From NCBI RefSeq assembly GCF_000374325.1, contig NZ_KB894081.1:62001-126000 (forward strand): 64,000 nucleotides of DNA, read 5' to 3'. A program made the translations under genes and the position numbers. This document shows, piece by piece, positions 55,172 through 62,149 of this stretch. Position 1 is the first letter of the stretch. The number at the start of each line of letters is the position of its first letter. The DNA comes from Allofustis seminis DSM 15817 (GTDB lineage Bacteria > Bacillota > Bacilli > Lactobacillales > Carnobacteriaceae_A). The notes beneath the pieces were generated by a model that was not told the origin of the DNA, made no database searches, and saw only the letters and a program-made list of their open reading frames with translations.

Positions 55172-55321
55172 ATGAGTAAAAAGAAGTGGTTCGGCACTTG
55201 GGTATGGAAAGAACCCATCCAAAACGAACAAAAGAGAATTGATATTAACATTGAAGTGGGAATTATTCCAAGCGTTTTATTTGTTGGAACTGTCATTTAT
55301 TTAATCTTTAAATTGATTTAA
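55172..55321 (+). CDS. Small single-span membrane protein
   Basis: A 49-residue protein: a basic, Trp-rich start (MSKKKWFGTWVWKEPIQNEQ), then one helix (IIPSVLFVGTVIYLIFKLI). AGAAAGAGG lies upstream. No family is recognised; it could be phage-derived. Confidence 0.5.
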   Translation: MSKKKWFGTWVWKEPIQNEQKRIDINIEVGIIPSVLFVGTVIYLIFKLI

Positions 55322-55389
55322 AAGCGTATAATTGCTATCTCAAAAGATAGCTTTTATATTTTGAAAATAAGTTTAATGCAGTAAACGAG

Positions 55390-55734
55390 GTGAAAAATTT
55401 GGAGATATATACATCATATAGAATTAAAAAAATGGAGCCGAAGATTGGATTTGTTGAGTTTAGCGAAGAAGAGGGCAAAGAAAATTTACTAAGACAAACC
55501 TATTTAGCGTTAGAGCAAACGAGCCATCCGCAAGTGATGATGAAAACAACTACAGCCCACTCGAATGCTGAAGTTGGCGATAAAGTACGTGTAGTGCGTC
55601 CTGACCTAGGGATTGACTATTATACAAGAGTTTTTGAAGTAACTTACGATGTACTGACGAATAGAATAATGGAAATCAAGTTAGGAGAGATCGATTGTTC
55701 GAATCTCAAGCTAAAAGAGAGCGGCGCATCCTAA
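55390..55734 (+). pseudogene. C-terminal fragment of a phage tail endopeptidase-like protein
   Basis: The frame's second half, AHSNAEVGDKVRVVRPDLGI, then YYTRVFEVTYDVLTNRIMEI and KLGE, matches the end of the structural part of phage tail endopeptidase (Gp18-like) proteins. The first 45 residues do not fit and the start is a weak GTG, so this is probably a fused remnant. It ends against repeat R5. Confidence 0.5.
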
Positions 55735-55744
55735 GTGATCCAAC

Positions 55745-55834
55745 GTAGTTCCCGCGTAAGCGGGGGTGATCCTGTGGACACAGTAGTAATTGCAGTTTGC
55801 AACTCATAGTTCCTGCGTAAGCGGGAGTGATCCC
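55745..55834. CRISPR. Two near-intact type I-E-like repeats around one 33-nt spacer (R5, R6)
   Basis: R5 (55745-55772) and R6 (55806-55833) are 28-base repeats of the form RTAGTTCC-YGCGTAAGCGGG-RGTGATCC, exactly 61 bases apart. The spacer is 55773-55805. CCCGC/GCGGG forms the stem with loop GTAA. This is the best-preserved CRISPR-like unit; no leader or cas gene is seen. Confidence 0.6.
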
Positions 55835-55849
55835 TTATAAAAAAATAGA

Positions 55850-55925
55850 AAGCAAAAAAAGCGACACTCACCAAGAAGATAAGTAATCGCTTAGGCTAGG
55901 GAGTAACGGTCCCTAGCCTTATTAT
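55850..55925 (+). ncRNA. Structured leader, second copy
   Basis: AGCGA...TCGCT, then the strong hairpin GGCTAGGGA...TCCCTAGCC. The first 35 bases match 53350-53385 (AGCGAYACYCACC...AAGATAAG). It precedes a ribosome site and a short frame in both places, so it may be a regulatory 5' region or small RNA. Confidence 0.45.
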
Positions 55926-55948
55926 AGAAAAAATAAGGAGGAATAACA

Positions 55949-56095
55949 ATGGTTTATATAGTTCCCGCATAAGAGGGGGTGATTCTTGTTTTCTTTTCCA
56001 TTGCCACCACCTTCTATTTATGTTATATTTTAATTAAAGGTAAGGGGACGGGCAGTGATCCCTATACCCAAACGATTATGCTATGTCGCGAATGA
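55949..56095 (+). pseudogene. Short frame interrupted by CRISPR-like repeat R7
   Basis: Behind ATAAGGAGG the frame reads MVYIVPA and meets a TAA lying inside R7; past it the same frame continues EGVILVFFSIATTFYLCYIL for 41 codons. It starts like the frame at 53413 (MVYVIPF), so the repeat appears to have replaced the following codons. Confidence 0.4.
55958..55986. repeat. CRISPR-like repeat R7
   Basis: ATAGTTCCCGCATAAG then AGGGGGTGATTC: two mismatches in the stem and one near the end. Confidence 0.55.
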
Positions 56096-56144
56096 GTTTA
56101 AAGACTTCTAAAACTAATTTGCGACTTTTTTGTTGCTCAGTCAT
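56076..56144 (-). CDS. Micro-ORF, 22 residues, behind repeat R8
   Basis: MTEQQKSRKLVLEVFKLIRD and IA. AAAAAGGGGTGGCG supplies a ribosome site. Repeat R8 lies 20 bases upstream of the ATG. It resembles the micro-ORF at 56709 (both begin with QQK and a K/R pair, then an amphipathic helix). Confidence 0.45.
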   Translation of the reverse strand: MTEQQKSRKLVLEVFKLIRDIA

Positions 56145-56163
56145 AATCGCCACCCCTTTTTGC

Positions 56164-56192
56164 GTAGTTCCCGCGTAAGCGGGAGTGATCCT
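56164..56192. repeat. CRISPR-like repeat R8
   Basis: An intact copy: GTAGTTCCCGCG-TAAG-CGGGAGTGATCC. Confidence 0.6.
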
Positions 56193-56345
56193 CACTCCTT
56201 TTCATTTTTATTATTTTTTTTCATAACTTTTTCTCGCAGTAAATAAAATTATCCAAGAAATAAGCAAAATAATATTAAATTCAATCATGGCATTTTTTAT
56301 GGCATGATGATATACTGTAATTAAGAAAGGGGGTTGCCCCCTTGT

Positions 56346-56492
56346 TTAACTTTCTTTAATTGAGTCAATTTTCATTTTTTTGGTTTTGTAATCGAGAATT
56401 ATTTTTAAAAAGTGTCTTGACTCATTTATCAATCCTAGTACCAAGATAACGGTTGTGGCCTTTTCTTGTGCTAGGATTTTTATTATATCCAT
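56346..56492 (-). CDS. Micro-ORF, 48 residues, behind repeat R9
   Basis: MDIIKILAQEKATTVILVLG with a charged C-terminal half (INESRHFLKIILDYKTKK). AAAGGAGG gives a strong ribosome site. Repeat R9 lies 34 bases upstream. The function is unknown. Confidence 0.5.
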   Translation of the reverse strand: MDIIKILAQEKATTVILVLGLINESRHFLKIILDYKTKKMKIDSIKES

Positions 56493-56520
56493 CAAGCCTT
56501 TTTCCTCCTTTCTTAACTTT

Positions 56521-56634
56521 CTAAGTAGTTCCCGCGTAAGCGGGGGTGGGCTTTTTAGCTATTCTATATGATGACAGTCCAGAAGAAAAAAGGAGCTTTT
56601 CTATTTCGTCTATGTGAATTGTTTTGTTTTTCAT
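56521..56634 (-). pseudogene. HTH micro-ORF truncated within repeat R9
   Basis: MKNKTIHIDEIEKLLFSSGL, then SSYRIAKK, resembles the start of the HTH protein at 53757 (QYRIAKE). It then runs into R9 and ends PTPAYAGTT, the usual translation of this repeat. AGAAAGGAAAT is upstream. It is a gene cut by a repeat-bearing junction. Confidence 0.55.
56525..56550. repeat. CRISPR-like repeat R9
   Basis: GTAGTTCCCGCG-TAAG-CGGGGGTG; the last bases (ATCC) are replaced by GGC. Confidence 0.55.
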
Positions 56635-56708
56635 TGCGTTATTTCCTTTCTTATGGTAGTATTAAATAAAGGATAAGGGCGTCAATGACGCCCAAACCGT
56701 TTTTGGGG

Positions 56709-56807
56709 TTAAAGCTTGAAAAGTTTAGCTATTTCTATAATGATGCCCATTATAAAAACAATTAGCTTAATAATTTCAAGCGGTCGCTTTTTTTGTTGGA
56801 TATCCAA
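56709..56807 (-). CDS. Hydrophobic micro-ORF, 32 residues, behind repeat R10
   Basis: It starts at TTG: MDIQQKKRPLEIIKLIVFIM, then GIIIEIAKLFKL. A basic start and one membrane helix give a toxin-like form. AAGGGGGTG serves as ribosome site and overlaps the edge of R10. Confidence 0.45.
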   Translation of the reverse strand: MDIQQKKRPLEIIKLIVFIMGIIIEIAKLFKL

Positions 56808-56827
56808 GATAACGGCACCCCCTTTCG

Positions 56828-56907
56828 TGATTTTCGCGTAAGGGGGTAGCTTTTATTGCCATCTTTATCTCGTCAATAAACAAATGTAGTTCCTACATTA
56901 AAAAGAA
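56828..56907. repeat. Two decayed CRISPR-like repeats (R10, R11)
   Basis: R10 (56828) keeps CGCGTAAG-GGGG; R11 (56887) keeps TAGTTCC and CATTA only. They are 59 bases apart, close to the 61 of a type I-E unit. R11 is weak. Confidence 0.35.
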
Positions 56908-56992
56908 TATAGATAGTGCCAAAGAAGATGGTTATTTTGATTGATTGAGAAAAAAGCTTATCAGCCTGATAAGATAGAGCAACTCATAGATG

Positions 56993-57024
56993 AAGCACAC
57001 TAACAATTGTTAGTGTGCTTTTTT
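56993..57024 (+). terminator. Strong terminator
   Basis: AAGCACACTAAC-AATT-GTTAGTGTGCTT followed by TTTT: a perfect 12-base stem. Just before it a frame ends KKAYQPDKIEQLIDEAH, the tail of a lost gene. Confidence 0.92.
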
Positions 57025-57026
57025 AT

Positions 57027-57495
57027 GGAAAAGAAACGGCCATGTGATTCATAGTTTAGAGATACATGAGGTTTAAAAATATATACCACTTAGATAGGAC
57101 TGCTAGATGATACTGTTAAAAAGTATCTTAAAAAAGTTGAGTTTGTTGCAACAAGTTGGGATTATTAGAAGTAGAAAATGATGAATTAAATCTTGGAGTG
57201 GGTGTAACATTATGAGATAGCGAGCAGAATGAATGTAGTGAGAGTTTGTCTATGGATGTGATCATTTCAGTATCCTATTATAGTTGAAATGATCGATATT
57301 TTACTATATATTATAAGGACGTAACCGAGTTTAGATGGGTTTTAAAAAAGCGAAATTTCATGCCTTATTTTAGGGTATATTTAATAGAAGGGTAGTCTTT
57401 TGCGGTGTCGTGAGATAAAAGTTGCACAAGTGGGATAGCGTTGCTTGATCATGTTGCCTTAGGTCGTGCGACAAATAAGAAACAGGAGCGAAAAT
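57027..57495. other. Region upstream of the dlt operon
   Basis: 470 bases without a supportable gene. It should hold the dlt promoter; the pair TTGATC (57447) and following sequence is not a clear match, so I do not assign one. Confidence 0.4.
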
Positions 57496-59031
57496 ATGAA
57501 TATTATTAATGTGATGAAAGAGAATGCATTGAAGCATCCAGAGCGCATAATATATGAACAAGCGAATGATCTGATCAATCATAATGCAGATAATTTCTTG
57601 ACATGGGGACAGTTATGGGAATATTCAGGTAAATTAGCAGAATATATAAAAGAGCATACTATGTACCATAATCCAATCATTGTCTTAGGGAATAAGCATC
57701 CCTATATGCTCGTCTGTTTTTTGGCATGTATGCGTGCGGGGCATGCCTATTGTCCAGTCGATGTCTCAGTACCAGAAAAACGTGTTCAAGATATCATCGA
57801 TCAGGTGGATCCAGAGATTATTCTATGTACAGAAGAGTTGGCGCTATATAATGAGCGCATCGTGACATTGTCTTCTATGCAAGAGATTGTGAATCATAAC
57901 TATGAAATTTCTGATGCACAGTTGCTTGCTGGTGACGAGACAGCTTATATTATCTTCACGTCTGGTAGTACAGGTGTGCCAAAAGGTGTAAAAATTACGC
58001 GCAATTGTATTGAGAATTTTGTTGAATGGGCGGAAAGCTTGCTTCCAGCAGATGTGGCGGACAAGGGTTTGCGTTTTCTCAACCAGGCACCTTACTCTTT
58101 TGATCTGTCAGTGATGGATACGTATCTTGCGCTATTTACGGGTGGGACTGTTGTGGCACTTGATAAAGAAACGCAAAGTGATATGAAAACTGTGATGACG
58201 GCTCTTGCAGCTTCTGATATTGATGTCTGGGTGTCGACTCCGTCCTTTGCGGAAGTGTGCTTGACGGATCGCTCATTTAATAAAGAGACATTGAACCATT
58301 TGAAAATGATGCTCTTTTGTGGAGAGGTTCTATCGAATAAGATGGCACGCCGCTTGTTGAGAGTATTGCCAGATGTCGCAATTGTTAATACATATGGACC
58401 GACAGAATCTACAGTTGCGATTACGAATGTGACAATTGATGAAACCATTTGTGATCGGAATGAGTCATTACCTGTCGGAGTTCCAAAACCAGGGACAATC
58501 ATTGAAATACAAGATGAAAATGGAAATGTGCTTCCAGAGAATGAAAAAGGCGAAATTGTAGTAATTGGCGATACGGTCAGCACTGGCTACTGGAAGAATG
58601 AAGAAAAAACGCACGCCGTATTCGGCACTAAGCATGTTGATGGCAAGGACGTTAGATTTTATCGAACGGGAGATGCTGGCTATATTAGTGAGGGTAATTT
58701 GTATTGTAGTGGGCGCATTGATTTGCAGCTGAAGCTTTATGGCTATAGACTTGAACTTGAAGATATCGAACGCAACCTCATCCAGTTGCCATACATTGCA
58801 CAAGTGTGTGTCTGCCCAATGGAACGAAATGGCAAGGTGGTCAGTCTGACAGCAGTATTAGTGCTTGCTGAACCGATTGCTGAATCGGACTTAAGAGATA
58901 GAATTAGACAGGACTTGGCAGACTTACTTCCAAGCTACATGATTCCTAAAAAATATGTCAGTGTCGATTATTTGCCATTGACTCTTAATGGGAAAATGGA
59001 TAGAAAGGCCATAAAAGGTATGATTGTATGA
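57496..59031 (+). CDS. dltA: D-alanine--D-alanyl carrier protein ligase
   Basis: A 511-residue adenylating enzyme. It has P-loop FTSGSTGVPKG, NTYGPTEST, YRTGDAG, the hinge region GRIDLQLKLYGYRLE and C-terminal catalytic Lys in LNGKMDRKA. It activates D-alanine with ATP and loads it on DltC for attachment to teichoic acids at the cell surface, which lowers surface negative charge and sensitivity to cationic peptides. The start at 57496 has AGGAG six bases upstream. The next gene overlaps by four bases (ATGA). Confidence 0.95.
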   Translation: MNIINVMKENALKHPERIIYEQANDLINHNADNFLTWGQLWEYSGKLAEYIKEHTMYHNPIIVLGNKHPYMLVCFLACMRAGHAYCPVDVSVPEKRVQDIIDQVDPEIILCTEELALYNERIVTLSSMQEIVNHNYEISDAQLLAGDETAYIIFTSGSTGVPKGVKITRNCIENFVEWAESLLPADVADKGLRFLNQAPYSFDLSVMDTYLALFTGGTVVALDKETQSDMKTVMTALAASDIDVWVSTPSFAEVCLTDRSFNKETLNHLKMMLFCGEVLSNKMARRLLRVLPDVAIVNTYGPTESTVAITNVTIDETICDRNESLPVGVPKPGTIIEIQDENGNVLPENEKGEIVVIGDTVSTGYWKNEEKTHAVFGTKHVDGKDVRFYRTGDAGYISEGNLYCSGRIDLQLKLYGYRLELEDIERNLIQLPYIAQVCVCPMERNGKVVSLTAVLVLAEPIAESDLRDRIRQDLADLLPSYMIPKKYVSVDYLPLTLNGKMDRKAIKGMIV

Positions 59032-60230
59032 GTTTCTTCTCAGGATTTGATTTCTTTGTAGTTCTCATCATTGCGCTGATTCCAGCGATCCTATTAGGGT
59101 TGCGGGAAAAATCGTTACGCTTTTATCGTATGTTCTTAACGGGGGCATTTATCTTTCTTATTTATCATAAGTCGCCGCAAGAACTATTATTTCTCTTGAG
59201 CTATGCGATTTTAGCGTTATATGTCGTAAAGTTGTATGGTTTTTTAAGAGCGCGCTATGGTCGAAATAAGTATATTTATGGTCATGCGGTTTTAATTGTT
59301 TTAATTCCATTGATTATTAGCAAGATTGAGCTTTTCATGGGTCAGAGTTTGTTAGGACCTGATACTACCATATATGGATTCTTAGGATTGTCATACATTT
59401 TTTTCCGTGTCGTTCAGACCATTATGGAAATCTATGATGGAGTAATTAAAGACGTGAATGGTTATCAATTTTTAACATTTCTTCTATTTTTCCCATCACT
59501 CAGTTCTGGTCCGATTGATCGGAGTCGACGTTTCTTTCAAGATGATGAGAAAATCTATACGAAAGCTGAATATAATGAGCTTTTAGAGCAAGGAATTGTC
59601 AAGATTGTGCTTGGTTTGGTGTATAAACTTCCCTTGTCAGGTACCTTTTTGTATATTATGAATACTTACATGCTTAATAAGTTCGATCCCCTTCATGTGA
59701 TAGGGTATGCTTATTTTTATGGATTTTATATGTTTTTTGATTTTGCGGGATATAGTTTGATGGCGATTGGAACGAGCTACATTCTTGGAATAAAAATGCC
59801 AGATAATTTCAATAAACCATTTATCAGTATCGATATGAAAGATTTTTGGAATAGATGGCATATCACACTCTCCCATTGGTTTAGAGATTTTGTTTTTACG
59901 CGCTTTATTATTGATTCTGCACGCAAGAGAAGGTTCAATAATCGCTTAACAGCTGCATTAGTCGGTTTGCTATTGAATATGACTTTGATGGGAATTTGGC
60001 ATGGGCTGGAAGCACATTATATTTTATATGGGGTCTATCATGGCGTACTTTTGGGTATTACTGAATTTTATCAGAAGAAATCGAAGTTTTATAAAATATA
60101 CAAAGATCATGCGATTTACAAAATTTGTTCGTGGTTTGTGACATTGAATGCTGTAATGCTTGGTTTTCTTATATTCTCAGGCCAGTTCAGTGCAGTGGTT
60201 GCAGCATTTACAAAATATTTAGGACAATAA
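59028..60230 (+). CDS. dltB: Teichoic acid D-alanylation MBOAT protein
   Basis: A 400-residue polytopic membrane-bound O-acyltransferase with about eleven helices. Motifs: SSGPIDRSRRF, FWNRWHITLSHWFRDFVFTR and GIWHGLEAHYILYGVYHG, which holds the active-site His. It moves D-alanyl from DltC across the membrane. Confidence 0.95.
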   Translation: MSFFSGFDFFVVLIIALIPAILLGLREKSLRFYRMFLTGAFIFLIYHKSPQELLFLLSYAILALYVVKLYGFLRARYGRNKYIYGHAVLIVLIPLIISKIELFMGQSLLGPDTTIYGFLGLSYIFFRVVQTIMEIYDGVIKDVNGYQFLTFLLFFPSLSSGPIDRSRRFFQDDEKIYTKAEYNELLEQGIVKIVLGLVYKLPLSGTFLYIMNTYMLNKFDPLHVIGYAYFYGFYMFFDFAGYSLMAIGTSYILGIKMPDNFNKPFISIDMKDFWNRWHITLSHWFRDFVFTRFIIDSARKRRFNNRLTAALVGLLLNMTLMGIWHGLEAHYILYGVYHGVLLGITEFYQKKSKFYKIYKDHAIYKICSWFVTLNAVMLGFLIFSGQFSAVVAAFTKYLGQ

Positions 60231-60245
60231 AGGAAGGATGCAATC

Positions 60246-60479
60246 ATGGAAGATAAATTATTAAGTATTTTGGCAGAATTATGTGATGAAGAACAAGTAA
60301 AAGATGATTTAGATATGGAACTGATTGACAGCGCCTTGTTAGATTCACTGGCATACGCTGAGTTGTTATTTTTAATTGAAGATGAATTCGGTGTGATCAT
60401 CTCCCCATCAGATGTTGGTCGAGATGACATGGATACACCAAGAAAAATTATAAACTTAGTAAAAAGTAGAATGGAATAA
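60246..60479 (+). CDS. dltC: D-alanyl carrier protein
   Basis: A 77-residue acidic carrier with the phosphopantetheine attachment Ser in LLDSLAYAEL. AAGGAAGG precedes the ATG by about eight bases. Small size and position between dltB and dltD are standard. Confidence 0.95.
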   Translation: MEDKLLSILAELCDEEQVKDDLDMELIDSALLDSLAYAELLFLIEDEFGVIISPSDVGRDDMDTPRKIINLVKSRME

Positions 60480-60485
60480 TCAACT

Positions 60486-61658
60486 ATGAGAAAACTTCTC
60501 GCACTTGTGTTGGCTACATTATTGTTGGGCATCACGATTGTCGGCCTCAATGCATATTCTACAGATGTTATAACGCGTGAGGATAATGTAGCTAAGGCTT
60601 ATAAATTGAATACTGATGAGCGGAATAATTCAAAATCGGAATTGAGTATGCTTTTAGACGATAATACGGCCGTTGTGCTCGGTTCGTCAGAATTGAAGCA
60701 TCCAGATACTGTTGCCTATCCTTCTTATTTGTTTGGTAATAGTGCCTCTGATTTTAAGATGGTATTGTGTGGCAGAAGCTGTATGCAAAGTCTGCACCAT
60801 GCCATGACAGTAGGAGCATATGCAGATATATTGCCAAAGCATAAAGTCGTCTTGATTTTGTCGCCGCAGTGGTTTTCGCGTTCAGGCGCGAAATCAGAAG
60901 CTTATGCTAGTCGCTTTTCCGAAAAAATATATTTGCAGATGATGGAGAATCCATCACTTTCTGATGATTTGAAGCAGCGTGTAACAGAACGATTAGAAAC
61001 ATTATTGTCGGCAGACGAAAAACAACTAGCCCGACTGAACTTATATAAAGAAAAATATCTAGAGCATAATCCAAATCTTTTGAAAATGTGGCAAGTGAAT
61101 CTTTTTCGATCTTTTATGGACTTTAAAAACAATTACATGTTGGCCGAGCAACTGTCAGCAGAAGCTTCTGCCGATGCTGGCACAGTAAAGGTGGAAGAGC
61201 TAGATTTTGATGGATTGCTAAAAGATGCAGAAGTTCAAGGAGCGAAGGAAATCACGAATAATGAATTCGGCATCAAGGATCGCTACTATAATAACCGTAT
61301 TAAAGATCAGTTCAAAGCATTAAAGGGCTCTAAAAGAAAAGTGAGCTACCTAAAATCGCCAGAGTATGATGATTTTGAGTTATTCATTGATATTTGTAAG
61401 GAACTCGATATTGAACCACTTATTGTCAGCATTCCTGTCAATGGCTACTGGTATGACTATACGGAATTTTCAAAACAGGGTCGATTGGATTATTATGAGA
61501 AAATTAGAACGCTCTGTGAGGATTATGGGGTGGCACTTGCGGATTTCTCAGATAGGGAATATGAGAAATATTTCTTTGAAGATCCCGTGCATATTGGGTG
61601 GAAAGGATGGGTGTATTTCGATGAAGCTGTTTATAACTTCTATCATCAACAAGATTAA
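60486..61658 (+). CDS. dltD: D-alanyl transfer protein DltD
   Basis: A 390-residue protein with an N-terminal membrane anchor (LLALVLATLLLGITIVGLNA) and an SGNH-like extracellular domain: catalytic Ser in VVLGSSELKHP, and the Asp and His in FEDPVHIGWKGW. It transfers D-alanine to the acceptor polymer. The ribosome site is weak; coupling to dltC, six bases upstream, is likely. Confidence 0.93.
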   Translation: MRKLLALVLATLLLGITIVGLNAYSTDVITREDNVAKAYKLNTDERNNSKSELSMLLDDNTAVVLGSSELKHPDTVAYPSYLFGNSASDFKMVLCGRSCMQSLHHAMTVGAYADILPKHKVVLILSPQWFSRSGAKSEAYASRFSEKIYLQMMENPSLSDDLKQRVTERLETLLSADEKQLARLNLYKEKYLEHNPNLLKMWQVNLFRSFMDFKNNYMLAEQLSAEASADAGTVKVEELDFDGLLKDAEVQGAKEITNNEFGIKDRYYNNRIKDQFKALKGSKRKVSYLKSPEYDDFELFIDICKELDIEPLIVSIPVNGYWYDYTEFSKQGRLDYYEKIRTLCEDYGVALADFSDREYEKYFFEDPVHIGWKGWVYFDEAVYNFYHQQD

Positions 61659-61785
61659 AACATCAACTGCATTGAATATTACAGTGTGGACAGGTATTTT
61701 TTATTTCTTGGGGCTACTCATTCTCATCTATCTATTAAAAGCAGATCTATCGAGTGCACCAGAATTTGTTTATAATCAGTTTTAG
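61621..61785 (+). CDS. dltX: DltX-like microprotein
   Basis: A 54-residue single-span protein (VWTGIFYFLGLLILIYLL) ending EFVYNQF. DltX proteins end FIYNEF or similar, and the Tyr carries the D-alanyl group between DltB and DltD. It overlaps the end of dltD by 38 bases in another frame. dltX usually leads the operon; here it is last, and it has an upstream GAAAGGATGG site. Confidence 0.8.
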   Translation: MKLFITSIINKIKTSTALNITVWTGIFYFLGLLILIYLLKADLSSAPEFVYNQF

Positions 61786-61820
61786 GCGCTATTTAGCTTA
61801 GATAGAAAAAGAATTATAAT

Positions 61821-61868
61821 GACTTGTTGGACTATTTTAATGGATATAGTCTAGCAAGTCTTATTTTT
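61821..61868 (+). terminator. Terminator of the dlt operon
   Basis: GACTTG..GACTAT pairs with ATAGTC..CAAGTC, then TTATTTTT. Confidence 0.8.
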
Positions 61869-62149
61869 GTGCAAAGAAGAAAATGATAGGAATTAAGATG
61901 CAATGGTTGAAATGCATGCAGCCTATAAAAACCAATGGCATAGGCATATTGTAACATAGCGATAATGATTATAATATGCTATAATTTTTTATAATAGGAC
62001 AAAATAAATTTAAGGAACAGATAATGTTTCTAATGACACTGCCTTAGGATAACATGCAATCTAAAGACAGTGTTCACTTCAAGAGAATGCTTGAATGGAT
62101 GGGCAGTAGCTTTCAAAGAAGTGAGGAATTTTAAGAGGAGGGTTTTATT
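61869..62149. other. 5' region of the beta-helix surface protein
   Basis: 280 bases without a gene. Several TATAAT-like boxes lie near 61970-62000; GACAGTGTT and related short repeats occur near 62030-62080. The start codon of the next gene follows AAGAGGAGG. Confidence 0.45.

Noticed and set aside
55735-55741. GTGATCC just before repeat R5 as the end of a further repeat
   Set aside because: It is only seven bases and 31 bases from the next GTGATCC, which does not fit the 61-base unit.
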